Shown: positions 8,915 through 18,117, numbered from the stretch's first letter. The stretch is DNA of 64,000 nucleotides from Gulosibacter sediminis (GCF_023370115.1 NZ_CP097160.1:2542001-2606000); one strand, 5' to 3'. Made by a program: numbers and translations. Notes: a model not told the origin generated them from the letters alone.

Positions 8915-9853
8915 ATGGCATCGAACCGGCGGATGCGCGTCACGGCCAGCGCGCTCGGCGCCCTGCTCGCGGTGAGCGCGCTCGCGGGCTGCGCGAACCT
9001 CGAGAGCTTCGGCATCAACTCCGAGGTGCAGCCGTGGGCGGTCGCGAACCACGACGACAAGCTCAGCTACCACTCTGACGCGGGCGACGCCCTGCTCAAC
9101 CTCGACACGACCACCGGCCTCGCCGAGCTCGAGGCGTTCCAGGCCGTCGGCTACCACCACGTCGAGTCGCCCGACAGCTCACTGCACATGGAGTACGAGA
9201 CGTCGGTCGACGGTGAAAGCTACGTCTCGCAGCTGCACACGAACGTCGAGGGCTACTCGTTCGACCAGTCGCACCGCGGCGGCGAGACTGAGACGTACTA
9301 CCTGCTCGGGGATGCGGTAAAAGAGGTCGCGAGCGAGGGCAACAGCTGGGTCTCGGTGCCGACGGGCGACCTGGGCCGCGCCAAGACCCCCGAGAATGTC
9401 TGCCAGCTGTTCGCAGTGTCGTACACCTGCGCGCTCATCGACGCCTGGAACTCGTCACGCGAACAGCTCGGCACCGTGCCGGTCGAGCTCTCGCGGGCCG
9501 AGGACGGCAGCCAGCACTTCGCGACCGCCGTGTCGTACGCCTCGCTCGTCGAGCAGGGCCTCATCTCGGATTCCTTCTCGAACTACTCGAGCGAGGAGAC
9601 CGACGCGACGCTGATCCCCATGCACCTCTGGGTCGACGAGACCGGCCTCGTCACGAAGGTCGAGATCAACGGCGTCATCACCGGCGCCGACGCGAGCGAG
9701 CTCGCCGTGCAGATTGGCTTCGAGCTCACCTCGACGCGGGCGTCGACCGAGATGACGCCGGTCGAGGCGGGCGACATTCCCGACGACGACCTCTACGAGA
9801 TCACCACGCAATCCCAGCTCGACACGTTCTTGCAGCAACTGGCGCAGGTTTAG
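8915..9853 (+). CDS. Uncharacterised lipoprotein
   Basis: A 312-residue protein with a clear lipoprotein signal (RRMRVTASALGALLAVSALAGC, cysteine about residue 24). The mature part is acidic and looks like a mixed alpha/beta domain similar in length to the actinobacterial LppX/LprG-like carriers, but no specific motif supports that assignment. It contains four further cysteines' worth of little conservation clue (for example NVCQLFAVSYTC). GAGGGG precedes the ATG at 8915, within the end of the protease gene, so translation is coupled. Its position between a secreted protease and a membrane-anchored DUF4333 protein suggests a cell-surface role. Function not recognised. Confidence 0.75.
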   Translation: MASNRRMRVTASALGALLAVSALAGCANLESFGINSEVQPWAVANHDDKLSYHSDAGDALLNLDTTTGLAELEAFQAVGYHHVESPDSSLHMEYETSVDGESYVSQLHTNVEGYSFDQSHRGGETETYYLLGDAVKEVASEGNSWVSVPTGDLGRAKTPENVCQLFAVSYTCALIDAWNSSREQLGTVPVELSRAEDGSQHFATAVSYASLVEQGLISDSFSNYSSEETDATLIPMHLWVDETGLVTKVEINGVITGADASELAVQIGFELTSTRASTEMTPVEAGDIPDDDLYEITTQSQLDTFLQQLAQV

Positions 9854-9867
9854 GAAGTAGGACGACC

Positions 9868-10668
9868 ATGACGCACGACGCAGCCGAACCCGGCGAGCCG
9901 CAGCCGAACCGCGGCGCCATGCCGCCGCTGCCGCCCATGGCGCAGCCGGGGCAGGCGAGCGAGACGCAGGCGAGCGCCGCGCAGGCACAGCAGCCGCAGC
10001 CATCCCAACGGCAGCCGTCGACTGCGGCTCAGGGCCCGCAGCCGCAGGGCGCACAGCAAGCGCAGCCCCAGCAGTCGCCTTCGACCCAGCCCCACCAGCC
10101 AGCCCAGCGCCAGCAGGATGCGCAGCGCCAGTACGGCGTGCCGGCGCGCGGCCAGTCCTACGGCCAGCCTGGGCAGCCCGGCCCCATCCAGCCCGGCCAG
10201 CCCCAGCAGGGCCCCTCGCTCTCGAGCCAGCTCGGCGGCACGGCGGCGACGCAACCGCAGCATCCGGGCGCCGCGGCGTACCCCCGCCCCGCGCATCCGA
10301 CCGCCGGGCAGCCGGGCCAGGCCCCCGCATCCGCCGCCCCGGCCGAGCCGAAGCGCAAGCGCAACCGCGCGGTGCCGTGGCTCGTGCTCGGCCTGCCGAT
10401 CATGCTCGTCGTCGGCGTCATCGCCGGCTACCTGCTCGCGACGAACTACAACTCGTTCGACAACCGCGCGGTCGAGGACTCGGTGGCGCAGGTGCTGCGC
10501 AACGACTACGGCCTGAGCGACTTGCGCTCGGTCGACTGCCCGAACTGGATCAAGGTCGAGCAGGGCCAGTCGTTCCAGTGCGAGTTCGAGTACGCGGGCG
10601 GCACGCAGACCGTCACGGTGACGCAGGGCTCGCAGTCGGGCCAGCTCGTCGTCGGCGCCCCCGAATAA
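9868..10668 (+). CDS. Pro/Gln-rich membrane protein with C-terminal DUF4333 domain
   Basis: A 266-residue protein in three parts: a low-complexity N-terminus (about 1-155) made almost entirely of Pro, Gln, Ala and Gly, a basic KRKRNR patch followed by one membrane helix (about 170-192), and an extracellular DUF4333 domain ending the protein. The DUF4333 signature is visible as NDYGLSDLRSVDCPNWIKVE followed by FQCEFEY, with the usual two cysteines. The topology is cytosolic disordered tail, one span, outside domain. DUF4333 function is unknown; it is common in mycobacteria and relatives. Last gene of the three-gene exported-protein cluster; it ends seven bases from a convergent gene. Confidence 0.85.
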   Translation: MTHDAAEPGEPQPNRGAMPPLPPMAQPGQASETQASAAQAQQPQPSQRQPSTAAQGPQPQGAQQAQPQQSPSTQPHQPAQRQQDAQRQYGVPARGQSYGQPGQPGPIQPGQPQQGPSLSSQLGGTAATQPQHPGAAAYPRPAHPTAGQPGQAPASAAPAEPKRKRNRAVPWLVLGLPIMLVVGVIAGYLLATNYNSFDNRAVEDSVAQVLRNDYGLSDLRSVDCPNWIKVEQGQSFQCEFEYAGGTQTVTVTQGSQSGQLVVGAPE

Positions 10669-10675
10669 CCGGCCG

Positions 10676-11926
10676 CTACGCCCAGCTGAGCACGACCCGC
10701 GCGGCCTGCTCGGGCACGGTCACGTCGACGCCGGTGAGCTCGTGAAAGCGGTTGAGCCGGTTGGTCAACGTGTTGCGGTGGCAGAACGTCTCGCTCGCGG
10801 CCTCGGCCACGTTGCCGCAGCGCAGGTACGCGCGCACCGCCGACTCGAGGTTGCCGCGCTCGGCAACACCGCAGTCCGCGAGCGCGGCCGCGATGTCGTC
10901 GGCGATGCTGAGCCGGCGCTCCTCGAGGTGTCGCCGCAGCAGCTTCGCCCAGTCGCGCGCGGGCGTGAGCGCGCGGCCCGTGCCCGGCTCGGCGAGGCCG
11001 CCGAGGGCTGACGCGAGCTCGGCGGCGTCGTGCAGGCCGGCGAAGCCGTCGACCTCGGCGATCAGGCCGAGCTCGACCTCGCGCAGCTCGGCCAGCGCAT
11101 CCTGCACGACCCTCGCCGGCACACCGCGCTGGCTGAAGAACGCGAGCAGGCTCTGGCCGCTGAAGTTCGTGAACACCTCGAGGCCGATGCGCTCGAGGTG
11201 CGTCACCGCGGTGCTCAGGGCCGACACCGAGCCGCCCGTCGCGACGGCGACCGTGAGGGTCGCCTCGGGCAGGATGCCGAGCTCGGTCGCGATCGAGGCG
11301 CAGCGCTCGGGCGGGGGCGGCGGCGACTGGAACAGCTCGGTGATGAGCGCGCGGCGGGCGAGCGCGGCGAGGTCGGACTGCCGGCGCACCTCGTCGAGGT
11401 ACGACTCCTGCGTCGCGCGGGCGTAGGTGTCGACGACGCGCCAGACGAGCATCGAGTGCCGCAGCAGCAGGTCGGCGTCCTCCGGCGCCGAAACCGTGAC
11501 GATCTCGTTCCAGATGAGCGCGAAGTCGAGGCGAATCGCCGTCATGAGCGAGGCCATCGGAATCTGGGCCCGCGCGCGGGTCGCGCCCACCTCATCCGCG
11601 ATCGCGATGAGCTGGCTCGCGTCACCCGCCGTCAGCGTTGCGAGCAGCGCGTCGAATGAAAGGTAGGCGATGCGGCGAATCTCGCTGAGCGGGATGCGCG
11701 GGTCGCGATACTCGGGCACCTCGCGCACCGCGACGAGGTAGCGCTCGGCGAGGTGCTCGGCCTCGACTCGGCCGAGCAGTTCGCGCCACCGGCGGCGGTC
11801 GCCCGGCTGCGGCCAGTTCGCGAAATCGATCGTCGCGATGCCGGCCGCTTCGGCGAGCTCGGGGAACTCGGCTTTCGCGACGGGCGTCGGTGACTGGTCA
11901 GGCTGTGCGGGGGTGTCCTGCATCAT
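10676..11926 (-). CDS. PucR/CdaR-type transcriptional regulator
   Basis: A 416-residue regulator. The C-terminal ~60 residues (AYLRCGNVAEAASETFCHRNTLTNRLNR) are the HTH_30 DNA-binding domain of the PucR/CdaR family; the middle is the GGDEF-like region seen in the family, and the N-terminal half is helical. Such proteins act as substrate-responsive activators of catabolic operons, often for purines or organic acids. It is divergent from the four-gene operon starting at 12053 and is the obvious regulator of it. TATCCT lies exactly six bases before the ATG at 11926 and no Shine-Dalgarno sequence is present, so the transcript is probably leaderless. A second ATG follows immediately. Confidence 0.85.
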   Translation of the reverse strand: MMQDTPAQPDQSPTPVAKAEFPELAEAAGIATIDFANWPQPGDRRRWRELLGRVEAEHLAERYLVAVREVPEYRDPRIPLSEIRRIAYLSFDALLATLTAGDASQLIAIADEVGATRARAQIPMASLMTAIRLDFALIWNEIVTVSAPEDADLLLRHSMLVWRVVDTYARATQESYLDEVRRQSDLAALARRALITELFQSPPPPPERCASIATELGILPEATLTVAVATGGSVSALSTAVTHLERIGLEVFTNFSGQSLLAFFSQRGVPARVVQDALAELREVELGLIAEVDGFAGLHDAAELASALGGLAEPGTGRALTPARDWAKLLRRHLEERRLSIADDIAAALADCGVAERGNLESAVRAYLRCGNVAEAASETFCHRNTLTNRLNRFHELTGVDVTVPEQAARVVLSWA

Positions 11927-12005
11927 TCGCCCAGGATACGGGCATTTGCACAATCTGAGGCCGATGTTAGCGACGGATGCCAGTCGAAAGCGTGCCGAAT
12001 TCCTG

Positions 12006-12028
12006 GTTGGCTTACCCCAATTGGCAAC
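12006..12028. promoter_or_regulatory. Candidate operator upstream of the MHS/ThDP operon
   Basis: GTTG and CAAC arms enclose TTGG-CTTAC-CCAA and the palindrome CCAATTGG. The site lies 25 bases before the transporter start in the divergent control region, where the PucR/CdaR-type regulator would be expected to bind. Assignment is by position and symmetry only. Confidence 0.35.
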
Positions 12029-12052
12029 GACGCCCCCATCAGAGGAGCACAC

Positions 12053-13387
12053 ATGACAACCCAAAACTCCCCCACCTCAAACATTGAGGTCGGCGCAACC
12101 CGACAGCTCAGCACCAAAGAAGCGAACAAGGTTGCGCTCGGTGCGCTGATCGGCACCGCCCTCGAGTGGTACGACTTCTTCCTGTTCTCGGCCGCCGCGG
12201 CGCTCGTGTTCAACGTGCACTTCTTCGCGTCGGAAGACGCGACCGCGGCCGCGATGGCCTCGTTCGCCACCTTCGGTGTCGGCCTCGTCGCCCGCCCCAT
12301 CGGTGGCATCATCTTCGGCCACCTCGGTGACCGCATCGGCCGCCGCAAGGTGCTCATGATCACCATCGTCGGCATCGGCATCGTCACCGGCCTCATCGGT
12401 GCGCTGCCCGACTTCGCCGCGATCGGCATCGCCGCCCCGATCCTGCTCGTGCTGCTGCGCATCGCGCAGGGTCTGTTCGTGGGTGGCGAGTGGTCGGGCG
12501 CCATGACGATCGTCGTCGAGAACGCGCCGCTTGAGCGCCGCGCCATCTACGCTGCGATCCCCCAGATCGGCTCGCCGATCGGCACCATCTTCTCGTCGGG
12601 CGGCTTCTTCCTCGTCGTGAAGTTCCTCTCCGAGGACACCTTCAACTCGTGGGGCTGGCGCATCCCGTTCCTCGCCGCGATTCCGCTGCTGTTCATCGCG
12701 ATCTACATCCGTTCAAAGCTCGAAGAGTCGCCGGTGTTCAAGGAGCTCGTCGAGTCGGGCGAGACCGTGAAGAGCCCGCTCGCCGAGACGCTGAAGCGCT
12801 CGTGGAAGCAGATCATCGTCGGCATGGCCGCCGCCCTCCTCGGCGTCGGTGGCTTCTACCTCGTCACGTCGTTCATCGTCTGGTACGGCACGAACATCCT
12901 CGGCTACTCGAGCGACCTCATGCTGCTCGGCAGCATGATCGCCGCCGTCGTCGAGATCCCCGTGCTCATCACCGGTGGCCGCCTCGGCGCCCGCTTCGGC
13001 GCGAGCAAGGTGATCTTCTGGGGTGGCCTCGCCTCGGCCATCGCCGCGGTGCCCGCGTTCTTCATGATCGTCTCGGGCGTCGAGATCCTCGTGATCATCG
13101 GCATGACCCTCGCGGTCGCCGCGCTGTCGTTCCCCTACGCCGCCTCGGGCACCGTGCTCACCGGCCTGTTCCCCGCGAAGACTCGCTACACCGGCGTCGG
13201 CCTCGCGCAGAACACCGCGGGCATGCTCTCGGGCTTCGTGCCGATGGTCGCCACCGGCACCGTCGCGGCCGCCGGCGACCACTGGTGGCCGGCCCTCGCG
13301 CTGCTCGTCTTCCTGTCGCTGTTCACCGCCGTCGCCGGCCTCATCGCGCCGCGCCTCAGCGTGAACCTGCCCGGCTTCAAGCACTAG
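12053..13387 (+). CDS. MFS transporter, metabolite:H+ symporter (MHS) family
   Basis: A 444-residue, twelve-helix importer. The first helix GTALEWYDFFLFSAAAALVF and the loop GHLGDRIGRRKVLM (about residue 95) are hallmarks of the MHS family, which carries organic acids, osmolytes and aromatic acids into the cell with protons. A strong AGAGGAG site precedes the ATG. It heads the operon with a ThDP enzyme and two amidohydrolases, so it probably imports their substrate; the nature of that substrate is not given by the sequence. Confidence 0.88.
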   Translation: MTTQNSPTSNIEVGATRQLSTKEANKVALGALIGTALEWYDFFLFSAAAALVFNVHFFASEDATAAAMASFATFGVGLVARPIGGIIFGHLGDRIGRRKVLMITIVGIGIVTGLIGALPDFAAIGIAAPILLVLLRIAQGLFVGGEWSGAMTIVVENAPLERRAIYAAIPQIGSPIGTIFSSGGFFLVVKFLSEDTFNSWGWRIPFLAAIPLLFIAIYIRSKLEESPVFKELVESGETVKSPLAETLKRSWKQIIVGMAAALLGVGGFYLVTSFIVWYGTNILGYSSDLMLLGSMIAAVVEIPVLITGGRLGARFGASKVIFWGGLASAIAAVPAFFMIVSGVEILVIIGMTLAVAALSFPYAASGTVLTGLFPAKTRYTGVGLAQNTAGMLSGFVPMVATGTVAAAGDHWWPALALLVFLSLFTAVAGLIAPRLSVNLPGFKH

Positions 13388-13428
13388 TTCCACCCACCCC
13401 AACCACTCGAACATAGGAGTTCAACCTC

Positions 13429-15099
13429 ATGCAGTCCGCCGGGCACCTCATGGTGCAGACACTGGAAGCCCATGGCGTCGAACGGGTTTACACCGTTCCG
13501 GGCGAAAGCTTCCTCGACATCCTCGACGGGCTGCATGACTCGAGCATCTCGACGGTGGTGTGCCGCCAGGAGGGCGGTGCCGGATTCATGGCGCTTGCCG
13601 AGGGTCGCCTCGGCAACACTGACGGCGCCGTCCTGCCCGGCGTCGCGATGGTTACCCGCGGGCCGGGTGCCGCCAACGCGATGATCGCCGTGCACACGGC
13701 GTACCAGGATGCGACCGCGCTCGTGCTCTTCGTCGGCCTTGTGCCGATCCGCGACCGCAGCCGCGAATCCTTCCAAGAATTTTCGATCCACAGCTGGTTC
13801 GGCTCGACCGCGAAGCGCGTGCTGACGCTCGAGGATGCCGACCAGGCTGGGAGCCTCGTCGCCGAGGCGATGCAGGTCGCCGCATCCGGCCGCCCCGGCC
13901 CCGTCGTCATCGGCGTGCCCGAGGACGTGCTGCGCCACACGACCGCCGCCGAGGTGCCCGAGGTGCGGCCGCTCGCCGCACCCATCCCGGCCGAGGCCGA
14001 GCTCGACGCGCTCGCCGAACGCCTGCGCGCCGCCTCGAAGCCGATGCTCGTCGTCGGCGGCGATGCCTGGCACGGCGACGACGGCGCCCGCGTGCTCGCT
14101 TTCGCCGCTCGCGCTGGCGTGCCGGTACTCGCGGATTTCCGCAGCTACGACGCCGTGCCGCACCACGGTGAGGATGCGCAGCGCGCCTGGGGCGGCATGC
14201 TTGGCTACGGCCGCGGCGCCTCGATGGCGGTCGCGCTCGACGAGGCCGACCTGCTCCTCTGCGTCGGCTGCACGCGCTCCGACGTCATGAGCGAGGGCTA
14301 CACCGCGGCGATGGACGCCGAGACGGTCGTCGCGCTGCCCGACCCCTCGCTGCTGCAGCACGCGGGCCGACTCGACCAGTTCATCCTCGCCACCCCACAC
14401 ACCTTCGCGCAGGCGCTCGAGTGCCTCGACGGCGTCGACGTGCGCGGCTCGCGCGACGACACCTGGATGCTCGGCCGCGCCGACGCGCAGGCCCGCTTCA
14501 GCACTGCGCCGACCGAGGCCGACCCCGAGGCCGGTCTCGACCTCGACGTCGCGTTCGGCGAGCTCGAGCGCGCCCTGCCCGCCGACCGCGCCGTCACCTA
14601 CGGCGCCGGCAACGCGACGATCTGGGGCCACCGCTACCTCTCGCACGCGAGCTCAGCGAGCCTCGTAGGCGCCCGCAACGGCGCGATGGGCCTGGCGGTG
14701 CCCGCGGCGATCGCCGCCGGCTTCCTGCGCCCCGATCGCCCCGCAGTCGCGGTGTGCGGTGACGGCGACTTTCTCATGAACGGCCAGGAGGTCGCGACCG
14801 CGGTGGCGAACCACCTGCCCGTGCTCTTCCTCGTCGTCGACAACTCGCGCTACGGCACGATCGTGCAGCACCAGGAGCGCGAGTACCCGGGCCGCGTCTC
14901 GGGCACCGACCTGCAGAACCCCGACTTCGGGGCCTGGATGCGCGCGTACGAGACCGACGCCGCGCCCGCGTTCGGCGCTCGGGTCACCTCGAACGAGGAG
15001 TTCAGCGCGGCGCTCGGTGAGGCGCTCGCCGCGCTCGAGCACGGCCCCGCGCTGCTCCACCTCGTGATTGACCGCAACACCATGCCGAAGAACGCCTAA
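13429..15099 (+). CDS. Thiamine-diphosphate enzyme, acetolactate synthase-like
   Basis: A 556-residue ThDP-dependent enzyme with the three-domain layout of acetolactate synthase, benzoylformate decarboxylase and relatives. The PYR domain holds the catalytic glutamate Glu48 (CRQEGGAGFMA). The metal/cofactor motif starts GDGDF at 444-448 and runs to the VDNSRYGTI region. Glyoxylate carboligase lacks this glutamate, so despite the amidohydrolase neighbours this is probably not Gcl. It is more likely a decarboxylase or carboligase for a 2-oxo acid. It lies 41 bases after the transporter and nine bases before the amidohydrolase. The exact reaction is not recognised. Confidence 0.82.
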   Translation: MQSAGHLMVQTLEAHGVERVYTVPGESFLDILDGLHDSSISTVVCRQEGGAGFMALAEGRLGNTDGAVLPGVAMVTRGPGAANAMIAVHTAYQDATALVLFVGLVPIRDRSRESFQEFSIHSWFGSTAKRVLTLEDADQAGSLVAEAMQVAASGRPGPVVIGVPEDVLRHTTAAEVPEVRPLAAPIPAEAELDALAERLRAASKPMLVVGGDAWHGDDGARVLAFAARAGVPVLADFRSYDAVPHHGEDAQRAWGGMLGYGRGASMAVALDEADLLLCVGCTRSDVMSEGYTAAMDAETVVALPDPSLLQHAGRLDQFILATPHTFAQALECLDGVDVRGSRDDTWMLGRADAQARFSTAPTEADPEAGLDLDVAFGELERALPADRAVTYGAGNATIWGHRYLSHASSASLVGARNGAMGLAVPAAIAAGFLRPDRPAVAVCGDGDFLMNGQEVATAVANHLPVLFLVVDNSRYGTIVQHQEREYPGRVSGTDLQNPDFGAWMRAYETDAAPAFGARVTSNEEFSAALGEALAALEHGPALLHLVIDRNTMPKNA

Positions 15100-15108
15100 G
15101 GAGTCGTC

Positions 15109-16770
15109 ATGCAACTCGATCTGATTGTGTCCGCCAAGAAGATCATCACCCTCGACGACACCCGCCCCGAGGCCACCCGCATGGGTGTGATCGGCGAGCG
15201 CATCGTCGGCTTCGACGAGGAGCTCGACGGCTGCACCGCCGCCTGCGAAGAGGACTTCGGCGACGCCGTGCTCGTGCCCGGTTTCATCGACGCCCACTGC
15301 CACACGACCTGGTGGGGCCTCGGGCTCACGGCGATTCAACTCGATCAGGCGCGCGGCCTCGACGACCTGTACGAGCGCATCCGTGCCGAGGTGGCCCGGC
15401 TCGACGCCGCGGGCGCCGCGCCCGACGCCTGGGTGCACGGCACCGGCTTCAACCAAAAGCACCACGGCGGCGAGTTCCCCGACATCAAGGTGCTCGACGA
15501 GCTCACCGGCGACCGCCCGCTCTACCTTCGCCACACCTCGGGCCATGCCGCGATCACGAACACCGCGACGCTGCGCCTCGTCGGCGCCCTCGAGGACGGC
15601 TTCGAGAACCCGACCGGCGGCACGATCGTGCGCGACGACGCGGGCGCGCCGACCGGCCTCGTCGAGGAGGCGGCGCAGAGCCTGATTCAGTCGCTGCTGC
15701 TGCCGTACTCGAACGAGGAGATCGCGGCCGCGCTCGACGCCGCGACCGAGCGCTACGCGGCCGAGGGCATCACGAGCTTCTGCGAGGCAGGCATCGGCGG
15801 CGGCTGGATCGGCCACAGCCCGATCGAGGCTTCGGGGTACGCGCTCGCGCGCCGCACCGGGCGTTTGCATGCCCGCGCCACGCTCATGCCCGCGATCGAC
15901 TCGCTCAGCGAGCTGTCGGCGAACTCGGCCGACTTCCGTGGCGAGGGCGAGGGACTCGGCGTGAGCCTCGGCGTGCCCACCGGCTTCGGCGACGACTGGG
16001 TGCACTTCGGCCACATCAAGGCCTTCATGGACGGCTCGCTGCTCGGCGGCACCGCCGCGGTGACCGAGTCGTTCTGCCTGCACAACCACGGCGGCGACAA
16101 CAAGGGCTACCTGCTCAACTCGCCCGAGAAGTTCCGGGCGGATGTGCGGGCCGCGTACCGCGCCGGCTGGCCGGTCGCGCTCCACGCGATTGGCGACGCC
16201 GCGATCGACCTCGCGCTCGACCTCATCGAGGAGTGCCAGACCGAGTACGGCGACAACGGCGCGAAGAACCGCGTCGAGCACTTCGGTGTCTCGCGCCCCG
16301 ACCAGATCGAGCGCGCCGGCCGCCTCCGCATCGTCGCGACGCCGCAGGCGAGCTTCACGATGCCGCTCGGCGACCAGGAGATGAAGATGGTCGGCCCCGA
16401 TCGCGAGGGCTGGCTCTACCGAACGAAGAGCCTGCTCGACGCGGGCGTCGTCGTCGCCGGTTCGAGCGACCTCCCCGTCGCGATCAACAACGTGCGCGTC
16501 GCGCTGCAGTCGCTGGTCGACCGCACGACCGAGGCTGGTCAGGTGATGGGCCCGGATGAGGCCGTCGACGCCGAGACCGCGCTGCGCACCTACACGGTCG
16601 GCTCGGCCATCGGCACCGGCCAGCTCGCGAACAAGGGCACGCTGACCCGCGGCAAGCTCGCCGACTTCGTCGCCCTGAGCGACTCCCCGCTTACCGCTTC
16701 GCGCATCGACGAGCTCGATGTGATCGCCACCTTCGTCGGTGGCACCGCCAGCTTCGACTCGCGCGCCTAA
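15109..16770 (+). CDS. Amidohydrolase, YtcJ/amidohydrolase-3 type
   Basis: A 553-residue metal-dependent hydrolase. The DAHCHTTWWG motif (about residue 63) provides the first metal-binding HxH, and later metal and proton-relay residues appear in ALHAIGDAAIDLAL, NRVEHFGV and AGSSDLPVAINN. The split N- and C-terminal beta-sandwich around a TIM barrel is typical of the YtcJ group, which cleaves cyclic or acyclic amides; some members act on N-substituted formamides. The start follows GGAG with about six bases' spacing. The downstream M20 hydrolase suggests consecutive opening and removal of amide or carbamoyl groups from one compound. Confidence 0.85.
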   Translation: MQLDLIVSAKKIITLDDTRPEATRMGVIGERIVGFDEELDGCTAACEEDFGDAVLVPGFIDAHCHTTWWGLGLTAIQLDQARGLDDLYERIRAEVARLDAAGAAPDAWVHGTGFNQKHHGGEFPDIKVLDELTGDRPLYLRHTSGHAAITNTATLRLVGALEDGFENPTGGTIVRDDAGAPTGLVEEAAQSLIQSLLLPYSNEEIAAALDAATERYAAEGITSFCEAGIGGGWIGHSPIEASGYALARRTGRLHARATLMPAIDSLSELSANSADFRGEGEGLGVSLGVPTGFGDDWVHFGHIKAFMDGSLLGGTAAVTESFCLHNHGGDNKGYLLNSPEKFRADVRAAYRAGWPVALHAIGDAAIDLALDLIEECQTEYGDNGAKNRVEHFGVSRPDQIERAGRLRIVATPQASFTMPLGDQEMKMVGPDREGWLYRTKSLLDAGVVVAGSSDLPVAINNVRVALQSLVDRTTEAGQVMGPDEAVDAETALRTYTVGSAIGTGQLANKGTLTRGKLADFVALSDSPLTASRIDELDVIATFVGGTASFDSRA

Positions 16771-16795
16771 CCACAACCCGCAAAGGAGACCCACC

Positions 16796-18055
16796 ATGGC
16801 AACGAAGGACACCGCGGCAGCCGCGTTCCTCGAAGACTTCCGTTCGATGAGCCGCAACGGCGCGACCCCGGGCGGCGGCGTTGACCGCCAGGCCGCGACC
16901 GTCGCCGACGGCCAGAACCGCAACTGGTTCCGCGGCCTCGTCGAGGGCTACGGCTTCGACGTGCGCTACGACGCCGTCGGCAACCAGTTCGCGCTGCTCG
17001 AGCTCGTGCCAGGTGCGCCGTACATCGCCGTCGGCTCGCACCTCGACTCGCAGCCGCTCGGCGGCAAGTTCGACGGCGCGTACGGCGTCCTCGCCGGCGC
17101 GCACGCCGCGAAGGCCGTCGCCGAGCTCGCCGCTGGCGCTGGCGAGTACGCGCCGAAGTTCAACCTCGCGGTGATCAACTGGTTCAACGAGGAGGGCTGC
17201 CGCTTCAAGCCCTCGATGATGGGCTCGTCGGTGTTCACCGGCAAGATCTCGGCCGAGCAGGTGCTCGAGACCACCGACCCGCACGGCGTCACGGTGCGCG
17301 AGGCGCTCGAGGCGATCGGCACCATTGGTGACTTCTCGCTCGACGTCGCCGGCTACGTCGAGCTGCACATCGAGCAGGGCCGCAGCCTCGACGACGCGGG
17401 CATCAAAATCGGCCTCGTCGAGTCGACGTGGGGCGCGAACAAGTACGAGTTCACGGTGAAGGGCGAGCAGGCGCACACCGGCGCGACCGTCATCGCCGAC
17501 CGTCGCGATGCGCTCTTCGCCGCCTCGTCGATGATCGTCGCGGCGCGCGACGTCGCCGACAAGTTCACCGACGACGACGGGATGGTGATCACGTCGTGCG
17601 GCGAGATCTCGGTGTTCCCGAACTCGCCCGTCGTCGTCGCGAGCGAGGTCAAGCTGCTCATCGACGTGCGCGCGACCGACGAGCAGCGCCTCGCCGATGC
17701 CGACGCCGAGCTGTTCCGCCGCTTCGCCGAGGTCGAGGAGCGCTCGAAGTGCGAGATCGTGCGCGGCGCCGAGCACCTCTGGGGTTCAAAGGAGTACGAC
17801 CGCCGCGGACTCGAGCTCGCCGCATCCGCCGCCGACTCGCTCGGTCTGTCGAAGCAGGTCGTGCGCACCCTCGCCGGCCACGACTCGACGAACATGAAGG
17901 ACGTCGTGCCGACGATCATGCTGTTCGTGCCGAGTGTCGACGGCATCACCCACAACGAGGCCGAGTACACGACCGACGACGACATGGTCGACGGCGTGCG
18001 CCTGCTCACCGAGGTGCTCCGCCGCGTAACCGCCGGCGAGTTCGTCGAGGCGTAG
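16796..18055 (+). CDS. M20-family allantoate amidohydrolase/N-carbamoyl amino acid hydrolase-like
   Basis: A 419-residue dinuclear metallohydrolase of the hydantoinase/carbamoylase branch of peptidase family M20. Metal ligands and catalytic residues appear in order: GSHLDSQPLGGKFDGAYGVL, then NWFNEEGCRF with the base Glu, then LHIEQG, then the dimer-domain EQAHTGATVIADRRDA, and a C-terminal GHDSTNMKDV. The branch releases ammonia, CO2 or carbamate from N-carbamoyl amino acids, allantoate or ureidoglycolate. An AAAGGAG site precedes the ATG at 16796. Last gene of the operon; two hairpins follow its stop codon. The precise substrate cannot be told from the motifs. Confidence 0.87.
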   Translation: MATKDTAAAAFLEDFRSMSRNGATPGGGVDRQAATVADGQNRNWFRGLVEGYGFDVRYDAVGNQFALLELVPGAPYIAVGSHLDSQPLGGKFDGAYGVLAGAHAAKAVAELAAGAGEYAPKFNLAVINWFNEEGCRFKPSMMGSSVFTGKISAEQVLETTDPHGVTVREALEAIGTIGDFSLDVAGYVELHIEQGRSLDDAGIKIGLVESTWGANKYEFTVKGEQAHTGATVIADRRDALFAASSMIVAARDVADKFTDDDGMVITSCGEISVFPNSPVVVASEVKLLIDVRATDEQRLADADAELFRRFAEVEERSKCEIVRGAEHLWGSKEYDRRGLELAASAADSLGLSKQVVRTLAGHDSTNMKDVVPTIMLFVPSVDGITHNEAEYTTDDDMVDGVRLLTEVLRRVTAGEFVEA

Positions 18056-18068
18056 CGACGAATCTTGA

Positions 18069-18117
18069 GCGGCGGATGCCGTGGTCGGGCGCGTGTCTGT
18101 ACCACCGCATCCGCCGC
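18069..18117. terminator. 17-bp stem-loop after the M20 gene
   Basis: GCGGCGGATGCCGTGGT (18069-18085) pairs with ACCACCGCATCCGCCGC (18101-18117) at 16 of 17 positions around a 15-base loop. It starts 13 bases after the stop codon of the last gene in the + operon and directly abuts the 55-bp palindrome. It is likely part of a bidirectional terminator for the convergent genes. Confidence 0.6.

Noticed and set aside
13429-15099. Glyoxylate carboligase (Gcl) as the identity of the ThDP enzyme
   Set aside because: Glu48 is present in the CRQEGG motif, whereas Gcl lacks this glutamate, and no tartronate-semialdehyde reductase or hydroxypyruvate isomerase gene lies in the operon.
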